A stretch of 64,000 nt of DNA. It comes from Juglans regia. Lineage: Eukaryota; Streptophyta; Magnoliopsida; Fagales; Juglandaceae. The stretch is taken from contig NC_049910.1 of the NCBI RefSeq assembly GCF_001411555.2, forward strand, positions 36,929,250 to 36,993,249, read 5' to 3'. Position 1 is the stretch's first letter, and the number at the start of each line of letters is the position of its first letter. The notes beneath the pieces were generated by a model that did not search any database, was not told the DNA's origin, and saw only the letters and a program-made list of their open reading frames with translations. The position numbers and the translations under genes were made by a program. This document shows, piece by piece, positions 23,060 to 34,849 of the stretch.

Positions 23060-23640
23060 CACCCACCCGTTGAGAAAATTAATCCCTCTTTTAAATACTA
23101 CATTTAACGGGAAATCATGCTCGTCAATCATCTTCTTGGGAACACCTTTCATCTTCCTCCTCCCTCTCCCTCTCTCTCTCCCTTTTTATATTCTTCCTTT
23201 GTACTGAATCCTACACACACAGCACTCAGCAGATTCTATTCTATCACTTCTGCTCTCTCTTTTCTTCTTCTTCGGTATTGGAAGCAACGAGGAGCAGAAA
23301 GTTATGAAGATCAAGAAGAAGAAACATGGTCTTCCATACATGATGACATGGCCAAGTTATAACATGATCTTTTGAGAGGTGTTTTAATTTGGAACTCGTT
23401 TGTTGGTTTCTCTCGTCAACACCCCGTATGGGATTTGCTTATGAGGAGCTTGTTTCCGGTGAAGAATTCATCGGAGGAAAATCCGGCGGCGTACATGGGA
23501 AAGCCAGGCATTTTGTTCTTGTTCTTGTTCTTGTTTTCTAGTTACTTTATTCTTAATTTACGTCTCCTTTTTTTTTGGGTTTCAAATATGGAAATGGGGA
23601 TAAAGAGAAAATAGTTATGGAAAAAAAAACAGATCATGTG
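23060..23640 (+). other. Possible transcription unit, product unknown
   Basis: A pyrimidine-rich, leader-like stretch (tctctctccc at about 23160-23275) follows a possible TATA-like tttaaatact near 23090. After it come a short ORF at 23304-23375 (23 codons, starting MKIKKKKHGL) and two overlapping ORFs: 23410-23541, from an in-frame ATG at 23428 (GFAYEELVSGEEF), and 23442-23612 (RSLFPVKNSSEEN). Base composition is clearly less AT-rich than the surroundings. I recognise no protein family. It could be an expressed 5' leader, a short-peptide gene, a non-coding RNA, or chance. Confidence 0.25.
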
Positions 23641-25262
23641 AAATGTTCAGCTTAGAACTTTGGTGGACATTAATTCACAGAAAAGAAATGGCTGGTTTTT
23701 CCAGGTCTCTCAGATAGTTTTTGATGAATTTGTAACCTTCTTCCACTCTTTTAACATCACAAATTTCATGAATATAATTTGCTGCCAAAGGAGAATATAA
23801 CCTTAGCTCGTTAATTTACTTCGTGAAAGGAAAACAAACAAAACACCGGCCATCTCATGGCAATATAAATTTATTACTTACTCATTTATTAATTCACGAG
23901 TTATATATATATATACACATATATATACATGATTCAATGATATAATTAAGGATATCTAATTATAAGAAAATTGTTTATTTATGACCAGTTATTTTTTATA
24001 AAAATAATTATTTCCTGTTAAAATGAATTTATTTTGTCGTAAATAGTCGTTTTCATATTCTAAAAGCATGCATGTTGTCAATTAATTAGTACGTCTAGCA
24101 TTAATAGTTATATATTAACCCTTAAACCATCATTTTATATTTTTTGATTAATCTAAATTAACCATAATTTCAATCCGGAGTGTGTTTTTTTCTTTTTAAC
24201 CCATGTCCTACATTATTGGTTGGTAACGTGTCTAATTAATTAACCAACTGACAATTTCAAACATCCACGTACATGTTTCAATTGATTTGTGCCTGATCTA
24301 CGTACCGGCCACCACTGTTGTAATTAATTGATTAGCATATATATTAATTAAAAGAGTAATAGAGTAGTTTAATTAACGAACTTAATTGGTTGGTATTAAG
24401 ATCATTAATTATAAATGTACCTAGCGAACTCTCCAGCCTTGTTTTTCTTATTAGTTAGTTGGTATGATCATCGATATATTTTCAAAGATCAGTTGGGTAG
24501 CTTGGAGCCCTTGAATTTGATAGAAGAGTTTTGTTATTTATCATTACCACATTACACATCACACTTATTTTTATTTTTATTTTATTTTATTCTTCTTAAA
24601 CTAATTGAATTATTCTACTTATCATCTATTGATAAGAGAAAAAAATTAAAAAATTATGTGCGGCATATGGCGCGAAGATGATGAGTGGAATTTTTCATAT
24701 ATAATAATATTCATAGCATCTAATTAAAGCTTAATAAAATAAATTAAAATAACTCCTTATAATCATGTACGTATATATATTCAACAAACCATATATAATT
24801 TGATTCCTTTTAATATTATGCAATTAATTCTTGCTTCCGCACATACACACACATATTATATAAGGAAGTAATTCTATATATAATATATATATATATATAT
24901 TATCTTAACGATCATATAATACTTGAAAAAAACATTTGATCATCTTATAAATTCGTGAATGGGTTGAATAATATCGCATGAACATGTGAACATGACCCAT
25001 TAATTATATATATAATCTGCCAAAATGTAGTAGTTTCATTTTGAGGTAAAAGGATCAAATTTTCCATGAAAACAGAGTTGACATTATTTTCGTGCCTAGA
25101 AGTTCGATATCGTTTTGCGTCACACCAAAAATTTAGGTTGCCGGCGTCGTTTGCACTTTGCGTTGTCTGCGTGTTGTATACGCACGCACGCATGCATGCA
25201 CCCTGGCTAGCTGTGACATTTTATTATATGTACTTTTCCTTGCATGTGTTGTAATTATTAGG

Positions 25263-25263
<1 letters not shown>

Positions 25264-25301
<38 letters not shown>
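25264..25301. repeat. (TA)n microsatellite
   Basis: An uninterrupted TA run of about 38 bp. Confidence 0.95.
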
Positions 25302-25307
<6 letters not shown>

Positions 25308-26079
25308 CTTATAATCGGGAATAAACGATTTGTTTTGTAAACCGTGTCGGGAGATCAGACGCTAGCTCTCTTTCAAAATTACACGCCTTGCATTGCGCCC
25401 GAGGGTCATCGAATTGCATGTTGACTTTCTTTCATTACTATTGCTTTAAGTAATTATCATGTCTCTCTTCCATCTCCTACTTTAATAATCTTCTTTCAGT
25501 TCTCTGTGTGTGTGTTTGTTTTTTTTTTTTCTTTTATCATGTGCATGTTGTAATTTGTTGTTCTCTCTCTCTCTCTCTCTCTCGTTTCTTCCTCTTGTAA
25601 ATTAAAATGGATTAACATGATCACTTCATAAATTTTATTGTTGGTGTTATTAATGCTTCCCATCATGACCTAAACTCTTCTATTTTTTGTTGAAAAGTAC
25701 TGTTTGGTATTTAAAAAGAATTATAAAAAATTAATTAACATAATATGTTAGATGATCATCTACTTTATATTTTAAAATAGAAAAGACATTTACAATCTGA
25801 TGTATTAATATATTAAGCCACATTAGTTTATAAACCAAATTTTTTTATAATCCTTTTTATAAATCAAACTTATTTTTGATCTCTTGTCTATATAATTAGT
25901 TATTGCTGATACCCACGGAGAAGGTTGATAATAGATCGATTATGTGTACAAACTGAGTTTGGTTAATTAATGTGTGTTACTTTCACGTTGTAAGATGTAT
26001 ATATAAGATGCAAAAGAACAATGCCAACACACACACACATATATATATAGACACATACATGCGCGCACGCACACACACG

Positions 26080-26086
<7 letters not shown>

Positions 26087-26123
<37 letters not shown>
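26087..26123. repeat. (TA)n microsatellite
   Basis: A TA run of about 37 bp directly after a purine/pyrimidine-alternating stretch of (ca)n and (gc) words. The Tyr-Ile peptides read from it are not genes. Confidence 0.95.
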
Positions 26124-26125
<2 letters not shown>

Positions 26126-26832
26126 AATTTGATAGCTAATCAAATTAATAAGAAACTTACAAAAAATAAATGTGAGGTATTTATAAATAGTCATTGTGGA
26201 ATATTCGTCCCGGTCCATATAATCATAATTATTCCGTTTAGCTCAACTTATAATGATATATATGAAATTAATTATAAAATTAATTAATATAAATAGTGGA
26301 AAAAGATAAGCTAGCCCAAGATATGTGCGCTTCTTGTTTTTAGGTCTCAGCTGGCGCGCCCATGCGAGCGCAAAACAGAAACGTCATTGAAACAGGGAAA
26401 GCGGAAGAGGGAGAGTACTAAAGATTGAAACTAGCTTGTTTATTTTAACATAACCTGCATGCATGTTAACATCTTTAGTTCTGGGTCTAGACATGAAGTA
26501 GTGATCTGGGATGAGCCTACTTTGCGAGGTAAAACGTACGTACGTACGTATGCATGCCTGCAGGATTAACTCAGGCTGCAGGAGGGTTTATGATCTCTAT
26601 CTGAGATATGCTTCCTGAAGACGAATGATCAAGTAGTACGTACTCTCACCAAGAACATAATTAAGCATTAATATTCTATGTCGATGGATAGATCAATAAA
26701 CATCAAGTGTAAACCTAGAAATGAAATCATAAAATATATATATATATATGTATATGTATATAGTTCTACGTACAATTACAAGTGTGCACCAATTAGTGTC
26801 ATTTTCTCGATCCCTTCACTATCATGCAGTAC

Positions 26833-29800
26833 CACTACATCAAATATCGGTTTTTCCCGTGAGGGACAGTGGTAGAAACAAGTGTACGTTCAGTGAGAAA
26901 AAACCTTTTTTCACCAAATTTTGTGGTGGCACACTCGTGGCATATAATCCATGATGAATAATAATTTACCCACCAAAATATTATTTTATGGGAAAAGTTA
27001 TCTTTTTGCCACGACACGCCATTGTGGTAATAACTTTTTTATTTCATGGCAAATTTTGTTGCCAACCAGACTATTGTGGTGACAAATAGGTCATTTATCC
27101 ACAGAACCAATAGTCGAAAAAACTCATTATCCATGAGCCATTTTGTCGCAACAATGGTGGCATAAAAAAATTTTTCACGTAATATTACGTCTTGACAAAA
27201 GAGGTTTTGGGTTTGTTACTGTAGCATTGCACAAATATTATAGAGCTAATTTATAATAAGTATATGAAAATAGTTCAACTCGATCATGATTATTTACCAT
27301 TAGTCATATTGACTGGATGGTACAATATTCTGCATATGGGTTTGTTCTGGGGATAATATAGCCATACATGCACTAATGCATGCAGTAAGTACCACATTTT
27401 ACTCCTAAAGCTAATCATATATGATAGTGCCATGTCATGAGGTGCCACCATTGTGGATAGTTTGAGAATGGTCAACTTTTTACTTTCACTTCCATATACA
27501 TAATTTTACTACCATTCTTTTTTTTTTATTACTATATATTTTAGTACCATAGCCTACTTTGCAATGGTCTTGCTCCTGCTTAATGGTACAGCAATGACAA
27601 CAATACTGTCACCTCGGTTTTCATACATTAATGCATTATTTGTCAATTTTTTTCCAATAATTAAAAGATTCGAAAATGACTTTCATAGAGGTTTACAATA
27701 CCATAAGACTTAGACGTTTGTGTGTCCAGCCCAATAATTTTGCATTTAGGAAATGTTTGTTTTCAAATAATTATTTGTAATTATGTTATCGAATTGGATG
27801 GATCAACATATAGAGAGACAGACTCGATATTAAATGCTCATGTCCGATCTACGTTGCCTGAAAATTCCTACAAGGGCAATATTAAGCAAAAATCTAATCA
27901 TCCCTGTACGACACATGTATTGTTTATTTTTTACCTTTTTATTTTTTTCCTTTAACATGCAAGTGTGTGGAGTATAGATGATAAGTAAAATGATTCCTTT
28001 AATTTAGGAAGAATAAGAAAACATTTCTAGTGTGTGGAGTAGGCAACTGGACATAAGGGTTTTGCCAATCTTTATTAATAATATTATCGTTTACTTACCA
28101 AAAAAAAATGTCTATTTCTCTGAAAAAACAAATAGACCATTAAGAGTGGTTAAGCAATTCCATAAGTGTTTATTAATTTGAGTAGACATAAAATGATCAG
28201 TTTCTTATCATCATTAGAAACATTTTTCTAGAAGGATTACCAATCTCTTATCATCATTTTATTGTTGAAATAATTTCTATTGTTGTTATGTTTTGGGATA
28301 ACCTTAATTGGATGGAAGCCATGTGGGCTTCCCCTATATATTGCTTTTTAGATTAAACTATTAGTAAAGCATTGTTGTTGTTTTCATCATTATAATTAGT
28401 ATGATGGTGTCTTGCATGACCAATTTTATGGTGAATGACAATGAATATAAATCCGAGAATAATTTTGTATTCTTGGATTTAAGACTGACGACACATTTCG
28501 AGAGTTAGGGGATTAATTTCTTGAGAAACCTTGGGGTTGGATGAGTTTAAAAGGGTTGGATGCAACCTTTTATCTATAGAGATTGTGGTTACAAGGTTTC
28601 AATAATTCCTACTAGGATTTGGAGTCCTAGTTTAGCCAGGAATTACTAATGGCTTAATTTCTCAAAACTTTCTCGTTGAAATATGATACATATGTTATTT
28701 GGGAAATTATGCAACTTGAAATCTTAAGCCTGCTAGGGCTCCATGTTAAACTGTGTAATAATGTAGGAGTAGGTTTCTAACATTATGGGTCTTGTGGGCA
28801 AGCATGAGTTGGGAGGAAAAGTTTTAATGTTAAAGCAACAACTTGGCTGGGGTTTTAGGAGCAAGGACGTTTCCTCCTGTTTGGTGGCTTCATTAAGACT
28901 TAGAATTAAATCTCAGTCATATCTAAAATCTACACAGTCAAATAAATGTCCAAAACTGTCATTGACAAAACGAAATCTTTGGTCCTTCATAATTCAAACA
29001 TATTAGAGATTCATGCCCCTTGCCCACTAACATTACACAAACATACCATCAGAATTGACTTTCACAGATTTTACACACAATATATATCCTAGCAAACATT
29101 ACAAAAAGTTAGGCACAACCATAACCTAGAAAAAACCCACAACAATTTTACACAATCATATGGGCCAAAAATTTACATAGAATCACATTTGCTATATTCA
29201 ACATTTTCACAGTCAAATTACAGAGGAACAAACTCAGAGACAGAGAAGAATATCCACCAATAGAGAGATAAGACGGAGGGAGAAGAGAGAGGTGCCAGCA
29301 GCCATACCGGGTTATCTCTATAAGAGAAAGACTTATGTGTGGACTACAGTGGCCAGCTGCGAGTTTTGGGGAAGAACTTTGCAAAGTGCTGCTGGCACCG
29401 TGAGGGAGAGAGAAGGGATTATTGAGGCAGAGGGACCGGCTTGCTGTCACAAGATGAGAGGAAGAGGTAATTGCCAAGCCGCCGGGGGCGCCGGGGGGTT
29501 GGGGGGTTCGAGAAAGAAAGGGAAGTTTCTTTGGAATAGGAGATTATCGCGCGCGCGAGCGCAGGGAGATGGGATTTTTATATAATAACCTTTTGCAGTG
29601 AGAAATGGTCACCGCAAAAAAATCTTTGTGAGCATCACTTTTTGGTAGAAAGCAATTCTACTCGACGAAAAAAGTTTTTTCCAATGACCAAAAAATGTTC
29701 TGGAAATTTTTGCATTCCATGATATAAACTCAATGCAAAAAATAGTTTTCTCATGGTAAAAAGTTTTTTCACTCAAATATTTATCCACCACGATCATCTC

Positions 29801-29919
29801 GTAGAAAAAATTCAGTTTTTATTCCCACTAGGAATTTTCGTGTCAACAATCCACTTTTTGCCACGACCATATACATCGGAAAAAAGAACTCGTGACAAAA
29901 GCCCCTATTTGTTGTAGTT
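26833..29919. mobile_element. Probable non-autonomous CACTA (En/Spm-like) element, 3.1 kb
   Basis: The left end is cactacatcaaatatcggtt. The right end, read inverted, is ctacaacaaataggggcttt, both close to the CACTACAA-type CACTA terminus. Subterminal regions on both sides repeat words such as tttttgccacgac, gtggtgacaaata and ccaccacgatc, as expected of CACTA transposase-binding zones (about 26850-27180 and 29590-29910). No transposase is recognisable inside. The interior includes a unique stretch (28780-29000) and a purine-rich region (29270-29570) that may be captured host DNA. The expected 3-bp TSD is imperfect and the right terminal base appears mutated. Confidence 0.55.
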
Positions 29920-30249
29920 AGTTTGTTATCTGATTAGTATATATGTTGGATAAGTCATAATTAAGTCAATATCGTCAACATCTAATAAATCTGAATAGAT
30001 TCAGTACTTAAACATGTAAATCAAAACCAACAATTGGCACTTTTTATTTTTTAATTTATTTTTCTTTTAGATTTGGTATATGGAAATGTAAACCTAAAAA
30101 TGAAATCATGAGCATGAGTAGTTCTGATATGTTTGATATGGGAAGGAACATTGACTAGTTTCTGTAACTTGTCATGAATTAATTAGTAGAATTTGTTTTA
30201 TTTTTTCTTAATTTTGGCTTTCATTTCTTTTGACACAATTATATATAGT

Positions 30250-30720
30250 TGTTGGAATGGTTGCTTGATTGTCTGTTTAAAACATCATTCCAGAGATTTA
30301 GCTTGACTGTGGCTCGAGTCAAGCTAGACTTCAGATAGATTGTTCGCTTGACATCTGCTTGACAATCTGCTCAAGCAAATGCTCAATAAACCTAGTTCTC
30401 ATGTCGTTTTATATATAAACGTATGTTTTTGAAAAGTTAGAGTTGCGGCTAGTATACAGAAAGGAGAGAAAATTTATTTTGTGAGATTCTTGAGAGCTCA
30501 TTGGGTGTATTGGGACTTTGGGATTGACTTTTGTGATTGTTCTCTTGTACTCCATCTTTGTGATATTGAATTCCTTGATATTGACTCCGCCAGTGGATGT
30601 ATGCTATTGTTCTAGCCAAACCACTTAAATCTTGGTGTTCTTTGTCTAATTGTCGAATTTTTGTTATTTGCTTCTACTAATCTATTTCAAAGTCGTCTCT
30701 AGATATTTAGTTAATCCCAA
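30250..30720 (+). repeat. 5' LTR of the truncated copia element
   Basis: Starts with tgttgg and ends a few bases before the PBS, where the canonical CA end seems mutated. It contains tcgagtcaagct and ctcaagcaaatgctc words, related to the remnants at 21160-21440 and 44155-44345, and a tatataaac stretch near 30412 that could serve as its TATA box. Confidence 0.55.
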
Positions 30721-30725
30721 AAAAC

Positions 30726-30737
30726 TGGTATCAGAGC
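30726..30737 (+). other. Primer-binding site, tRNA-iMet type
   Basis: The sequence tggtatcagagc is the standard plant copia primer-binding site complementary to initiator tRNA-Met. It lies directly after the LTR and about 35 bp before the gag start. Confidence 0.85.
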
Positions 30738-30770
30738 ACCAGACTCTGTGGAAGATCTTCGTTCTTGAGA

Positions 30771-31870
30771 GATGGCTTTGGTGAAGTTTGATTTAGAGAA
30801 GTTTGATAGTCAAAACGGTTTCAGCATGTGGCGTATCAAAATGAGAGCCTTGTTATTAGGGTTGTAAGAGTATCAATCCGGACTGGACCGATAGTCTTAT
30901 TGGTTAGTCTCGAGATGTGTTTTTTTTTACCGGACTGAACCAAGACCAATCGAATATATATAATTAAATATTATATATATAATATATTATTTTATATAGT
31001 AGTTGTACAAGTTAATTTTGTAATTTTCATCAGGAATCACCATTGACCATATATACAATGAAATTATTTAATATTCATTAACCATATATAAAATGTTAAA
31101 TATATCACTTAATTTAATTCTGCTAATTTAATTAATTTTTTGTAGTAATTTTATGTCAAAAAAAGAAAAAAGCATTCTTGGATCGACTGAACCGATAATT
31201 AATGGTTCGGTCTGGCAAAAATCATGGATCGAAATTTTTAGTCTATGAACCCCCTGACCGTACTTGACCGATTACATCCCTACTTGTTACAATAACAAGG
31301 GTTGGCAAAAGTCTTGGAGGAGAAGGTGTCGAATGAACCTTCTACATCAATAAAGGAAAATGAAGAAAAAATGCATAGTACGATTTTGTTATCTCTTTCT
31401 GATGGATTTTTGTGCGAAGTGGCTAATGAAGAGACCATCGTGGGTCTTTAGAGGAAATTAGAGAATTTGTATTAAGAAGAAATCACTCATTGATCATTTG
31501 TATCTAAAGCAATGGTGTTACACTCACTGAATGAAAGAATGCACTCCTATGTCCGATCATCTAGATGAGTTTAACAAAATTATTATGGATCTAAGGAACA
31601 TTGATATTATACTTGATGAGGGAGATCATGTTTAAATTTTGTTGTGTTCGTTGCCTATGTCATTTTATAACTTTGTGAACTCGATGTTGTATGGTAGAGA
31701 TACCTTCTTCTTGGCAGAGGAAAAATCTGCTTTAAATTTTAAAGAGTTGAGAATAAAATTGGGTGTACAAGGTACAGATAATCAAGCCAATAGCTTGTTT
31801 GTGACATGTTCCTCTGGTGGAAGAGGTTCGGATCAGGGTGGAAGTAATTCCAGTGGCAGCTCTAGATTGT
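30771..31870 (+). pseudogene. Copia gag remnant interrupted by a hAT MITE
   Basis: Starts MALVKFDLEKFDSQNGFSMW (ATG at 30771), the usual N-terminus of copia gag. After the MITE it continues with EEKVSNEP and, in another frame, 31639-31872 (LPMSFYNFVNSMLYGRDTF, then a Gly/Ser-rich end). Several stops and frameshifts lie between. In live copies gag forms the virus-like particle. The C-terminal zinc knuckle is missing. Confidence 0.75.
30857..31282. mobile_element. hAT-type MITE (426 bp) nested in copia gag
   Basis: Ends are tagggttgtaagag and gattacatcccta. Flanks are cttgttat (30849-30856) and cttgttac (31283-31290), an 8-bp duplication with one mismatch. Subterminal zones carry decayed ggactggaccgat-type words like those of the fresher copies at 6056 and 44918. 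The core is AT-rich and non-coding. Confidence 0.82.
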
Positions 31871-31874
31871 AAGA

Positions 31875-33578
31875 AAATTAATTAGACAAGTCTAAGAGAT
31901 GTGCAGAGAAAAGATAAAATTGATTGTAAGAAAAAGTTGACTCTTGATGTAAAAACTCGATGGAACAAAACTTACATGATGTCGGAGGCGGCTGAGAGAT
32001 TTGAGAGGGCTTTCAAGCGGATGGAGAGTGAGTACTATAATTTCCTCTCGTATTTTAATGATGGACACATGAGACCTCCTAAAGCTGAGGAGTGAGAGAC
32101 GATGCGGGTTTTTATAAAAAAAAATTTAATATTTTATGATGCCACGACAAGATTTTCTGGGTCTTTATATGTCACGGTCAATACCAATTTTTTGGTGATT
32201 TGTATGTTCGAAAAAGAGTTGATTAGACTGAGTGAGAGTGATAATAGCTATTTGATAAATAGTGTCATAAGCATGAGAATGAAATATGAATAAGTATCGG
32301 GGTTTATTAGATAGGATGAACTTGTTGATGTTGATTGCAGTTATGTTTGATCCACATAGTAAGTTAGGGTTTCTTACTTTCCACCTGAAGAAAATTCATG
32401 ATGAGACTCGTGCTAAAGAGTTGGTGTCAAGCGTGAGACAGTTATTAGCAAACTTGTACATGGAGTATCATGCTACATTCGGTTCTACCTCGACTAGCCG
32501 AGAGCATGATCCCCTTTCGACATCTGCAATCATAAAAGATGGTGAAGACAATCTTGAGTAACAATTGTTTTATGAGTGGTATTAAGCATTTTTCGCCACT
32601 GGATCTACAGTTGCCAAATTAGAGGTGGACTGGTATTTATCAAACGGTTGTGAGGCACTGAGTCCATCTTCTAACTTGTTGATTTGGTGAAAAATTAATG
32701 ATCCTAACTATTCTTTACTTGCGAGGCTTGCACAAGACTTGTTGGTCATGCCTATTTCTACGGTTACATCAGAGTCAGTATTTAGTATGGGAGGTCGTGT
32801 AGTTGATCATTTTTGGAGTTCATTGGCTCCGAGAACCGTTGAGGCGCATATTTATGCTCAAAATTGGTTGCGACATATGTCAACACCAATTGATATCCGA
32901 AAGTCCATGGATAATGTGGAGAGCTTTGTAATAGAATCTGGTAATGTTTTCCTCATTCAATATTCATTTACTTTTATAAATTAATGTTAGTCTTTTTCAT
33001 TATTTAAATTCGATGTTTTAATCTTATTAATATTTCTATATAAAGTTTGGAGTACAATCATGCGTCACAACTATTGAAGATCAAGAATCATTGCAATTTA
33101 TTTATCTTATATTTTTTAGTTGCAATGTTGCTTTAGACAATTTGTTTTTATTTGTAATGTGTATTAAACATCTAGTGGAGTTTTTTTTTTTATACGTTAT
33201 CTAGTAATTAGTATAGTAGTATATACTTAGTAGTTACTTACTAGTTCATTACTATTTTACTATTGTTAATTAATTTTTTTCAACCTAAGACTAACATTAC
33301 AAATGACATTAAAATTAAAATGAATTGAAATATTTAAAATGGATTTTAAAAACTCAGCAAATTAAAATTTTAAATCAACTAAAAAAAAGTCTAAAAAGAT
33401 CTTGAATTGAGCCAAAAAAAATGTTGAATTGGGCCAAAAAAAGGGCCTAAAGAAGTGGCTCAAACCGGCCGATTTCACCTCTCTATGTCGGTCTATTTTG
33501 GCCGATTTTTCCAGTGAAAAAATACCGGTTGGTTGGTTTTGGTTTTGGGCTAAAATTGAATTGATCGGTTCATCCCTA
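31875..33578 (+). mobile_element. Left-truncated hAT element with transposase remnant
   Basis: The transposase C-terminal half (31889-32984) is followed by an AT-rich 3' part and a right terminus ending ttgatcggttcatccctac, preceded by accggttggttgg words. The terminus ...tcatcccta resembles those of the hAT MITEs in the window (...ttacatcccta, ...ttacacccta). The left end and N-terminal part (BED zinc finger and start of the catalytic core) are missing, and the left boundary abuts copia gag. No TSD could be assigned. Confidence 0.7.
31889..32984 (+). pseudogene. hAT transposase, C-terminal half
   Basis: Segments in shifting frames give KIDCKKKLTLDVKTRWN (hAT catalytic-region signature with TRWN), YMMSEAAERFERAF, AVMFDPHSKLGF, and the C-terminal dimerisation motif LLVMPISTVTSESVFSMGGR with VEAHIYAQNWLRH at 32730-32880. 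Frame breaks at about 32095, 32293, 32561 and 32700 show decay. The product would have been the DNA-cutting enzyme of a hAT transposon. It is not a domesticated gene, since no long frame survives. Confidence 0.85.
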
Positions 33579-33586
33579 CTACTTAT

Positions 33587-34043
33587 AATCCATATACCAC
33601 ACATTTGGTAAGGAAAAAAATAAAAATAAAAAAATTATGTTTGGTGTGTGGTGTGAGGATGATGAGTAGAATGTTTCATGAATATATGAAATGCCTCAAG
33701 AATCACACGGTTTCTCCAACACTTTTTCAACATAAAAATGGATTACTATATTTATATTAATCTAATTAGTAGGAGATGCTGTCACTTAAACTTGTCATTG
33801 TGCTTGATTAATTATACTATTTGCCATATATAGTACCAGATCACCCATTTTATTTTTTGCCAGTTGCCACGATGTCTGATCCTCATAACTTGGACAATTG
33901 GAAATTTAGAAATGTCATGTTCATGCCACTTAAACGTGACCAAGTGTATGACATGAGCTATTTATTTCCTAGCTAGATAGTTTATAATAATAGTAATAAC
34001 GGCCAAATTGATATATGGTAAACCATGCAGAGCCCACGACTCC

Positions 34044-34074
<31 letters not shown>

Positions 34075-34135
34075 GTTTATTATAATAATAACCAATTAAG
34101 CAATTAAGTTGTGTTTCTACATTTTAAATGATCAC
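33587..34135. other. Intergenic, (TA)n microsatellite at 34049-34074
   Basis: AT-rich sequence with no coding signal. A stretch at 33630-33690 (gtgaggatgatgagtagaat) resembles repeats near 24670 and 46310 and may be part of an old MITE family. Confidence 0.5.
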
Positions 34136-34140
34136 AAGAA

Positions 34141-34528
34141 TGTTAGACTAAAAACAATTCTCTAATGCAGAATAACACTTTAGAAACAAGAATTGAAAAG
34201 TTTTAATGCCAAGAATAATACCTCTAGCTATTGATGTTATTCACTGTGCTTGCTACGTTTCTCTCTGTGTTTGTCACTTCCAAACTCTTATCCACTCTAT
34301 TTAGATGGTGTAATACCGAAGGGAATTGATTGAGTGAGTCTGGAGACCAAACACTGTATTTATAGCCGAAGCCTCCATCAAGCTTCGGTGTTTACGTGTC
34401 CCACGTGATCCTATTTTCATAGGATCAGTTATGAACATGATGGAAGAGTGATAGACTACTTAAATGACTCTTAAGTGATAGACTCTTTCTCACGAACATC
34501 TTCGTGAGAAACTAAGAAACGGTCAACA
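34141..34528 (-). repeat. 3' LTR of the copia element
   Basis: 388 bp, tgttagact...ggtcaaca on the plus strand. On the minus strand it starts tgttgaccg and ends agtctaaca. It pairs with 40499-40886. Confidence 0.95.
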
Positions 34529-34545
34529 TTCTCCCACTTGGTCCA
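34529..34545 (-). other. Polypurine tract next to the 3' LTR
   Basis: On the minus strand the sequence gaccaagtgggagaa lies directly before the 3' LTR. Its purine-rich end aagtgggagaa is where plus-strand DNA synthesis would be primed. Confidence 0.75.
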
Positions 34546-34849
34546 CACTCCAAATCTAAGATTTCATTTTAAACTCATCGATAATCTTCATTTAAGTAAT
34601 AAATACATGAATCATGGCGATAGGTCCTCTAATGACGAGTATTACCTTTCATGTATTACTATGTATTTATTCTTTAAACATTATAATTTATGTGGGAACA
34701 ATTTCTTAATAAATAAACCCTATGTTTATTCTTGGTCCAATACAGATGAATTTTCTCAAAAATAAATTAAGGTGCACATTAATATGAGAAAAAAATATCA
34801 AAATGATTAAGACATTCATTAAAGATAACATTGTTCATATAATGAAAAA

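Larger units (their letters stand above)
23641..26832. other. Intergenic, microsatellite-rich
   Basis: No coding exons were recognised. Contents are simple repeats: (TA)n at 25264-25301 and 26087-26123, (TC)n at about 25561-25583, a short (CA)n near 26028-26040, (cgta)n at about 26536-26550, and many catg words. A stretch at about 24530-24700 resembles the AT-rich fold-back MITEs around 33630 and 46240, but no TSD was defined. Confidence 0.55.
30250..31870 (+). mobile_element. Truncated copia retrotransposon (5' LTR, PBS, gag)
   Basis: An LTR-like region starts tgttggaatgg at 30250 and is followed by a primer-binding site at 30726-30737 and gag-like coding from about 30771. A hAT MITE splits gag at 30857-31282. 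Gag ends near 31870, where hAT transposase-like sequence begins. No protease, integrase, RT or 3' LTR of this element is present in the window. Confidence 0.75.

Noticed and set aside
24415..24681. 88-codon plus-strand ORF
   Set aside because: Leu/Phe/Tyr-rich reading of AT-rich, partly inverted-repeat DNA, likely a MITE; no protein-like pattern.
29148..29585. Overlapping ORFs on both strands inside the CACTA-like element
   Set aside because: They arise from a purine-rich strand and its complement. Possible captured DNA, but no recognisable domain or splice structure.
31639..31872. Gly/Ser-rich ORF as an independent gene
   Set aside because: It is the C-terminal part of copia gag, directly continuing the remnant that starts at 30771.
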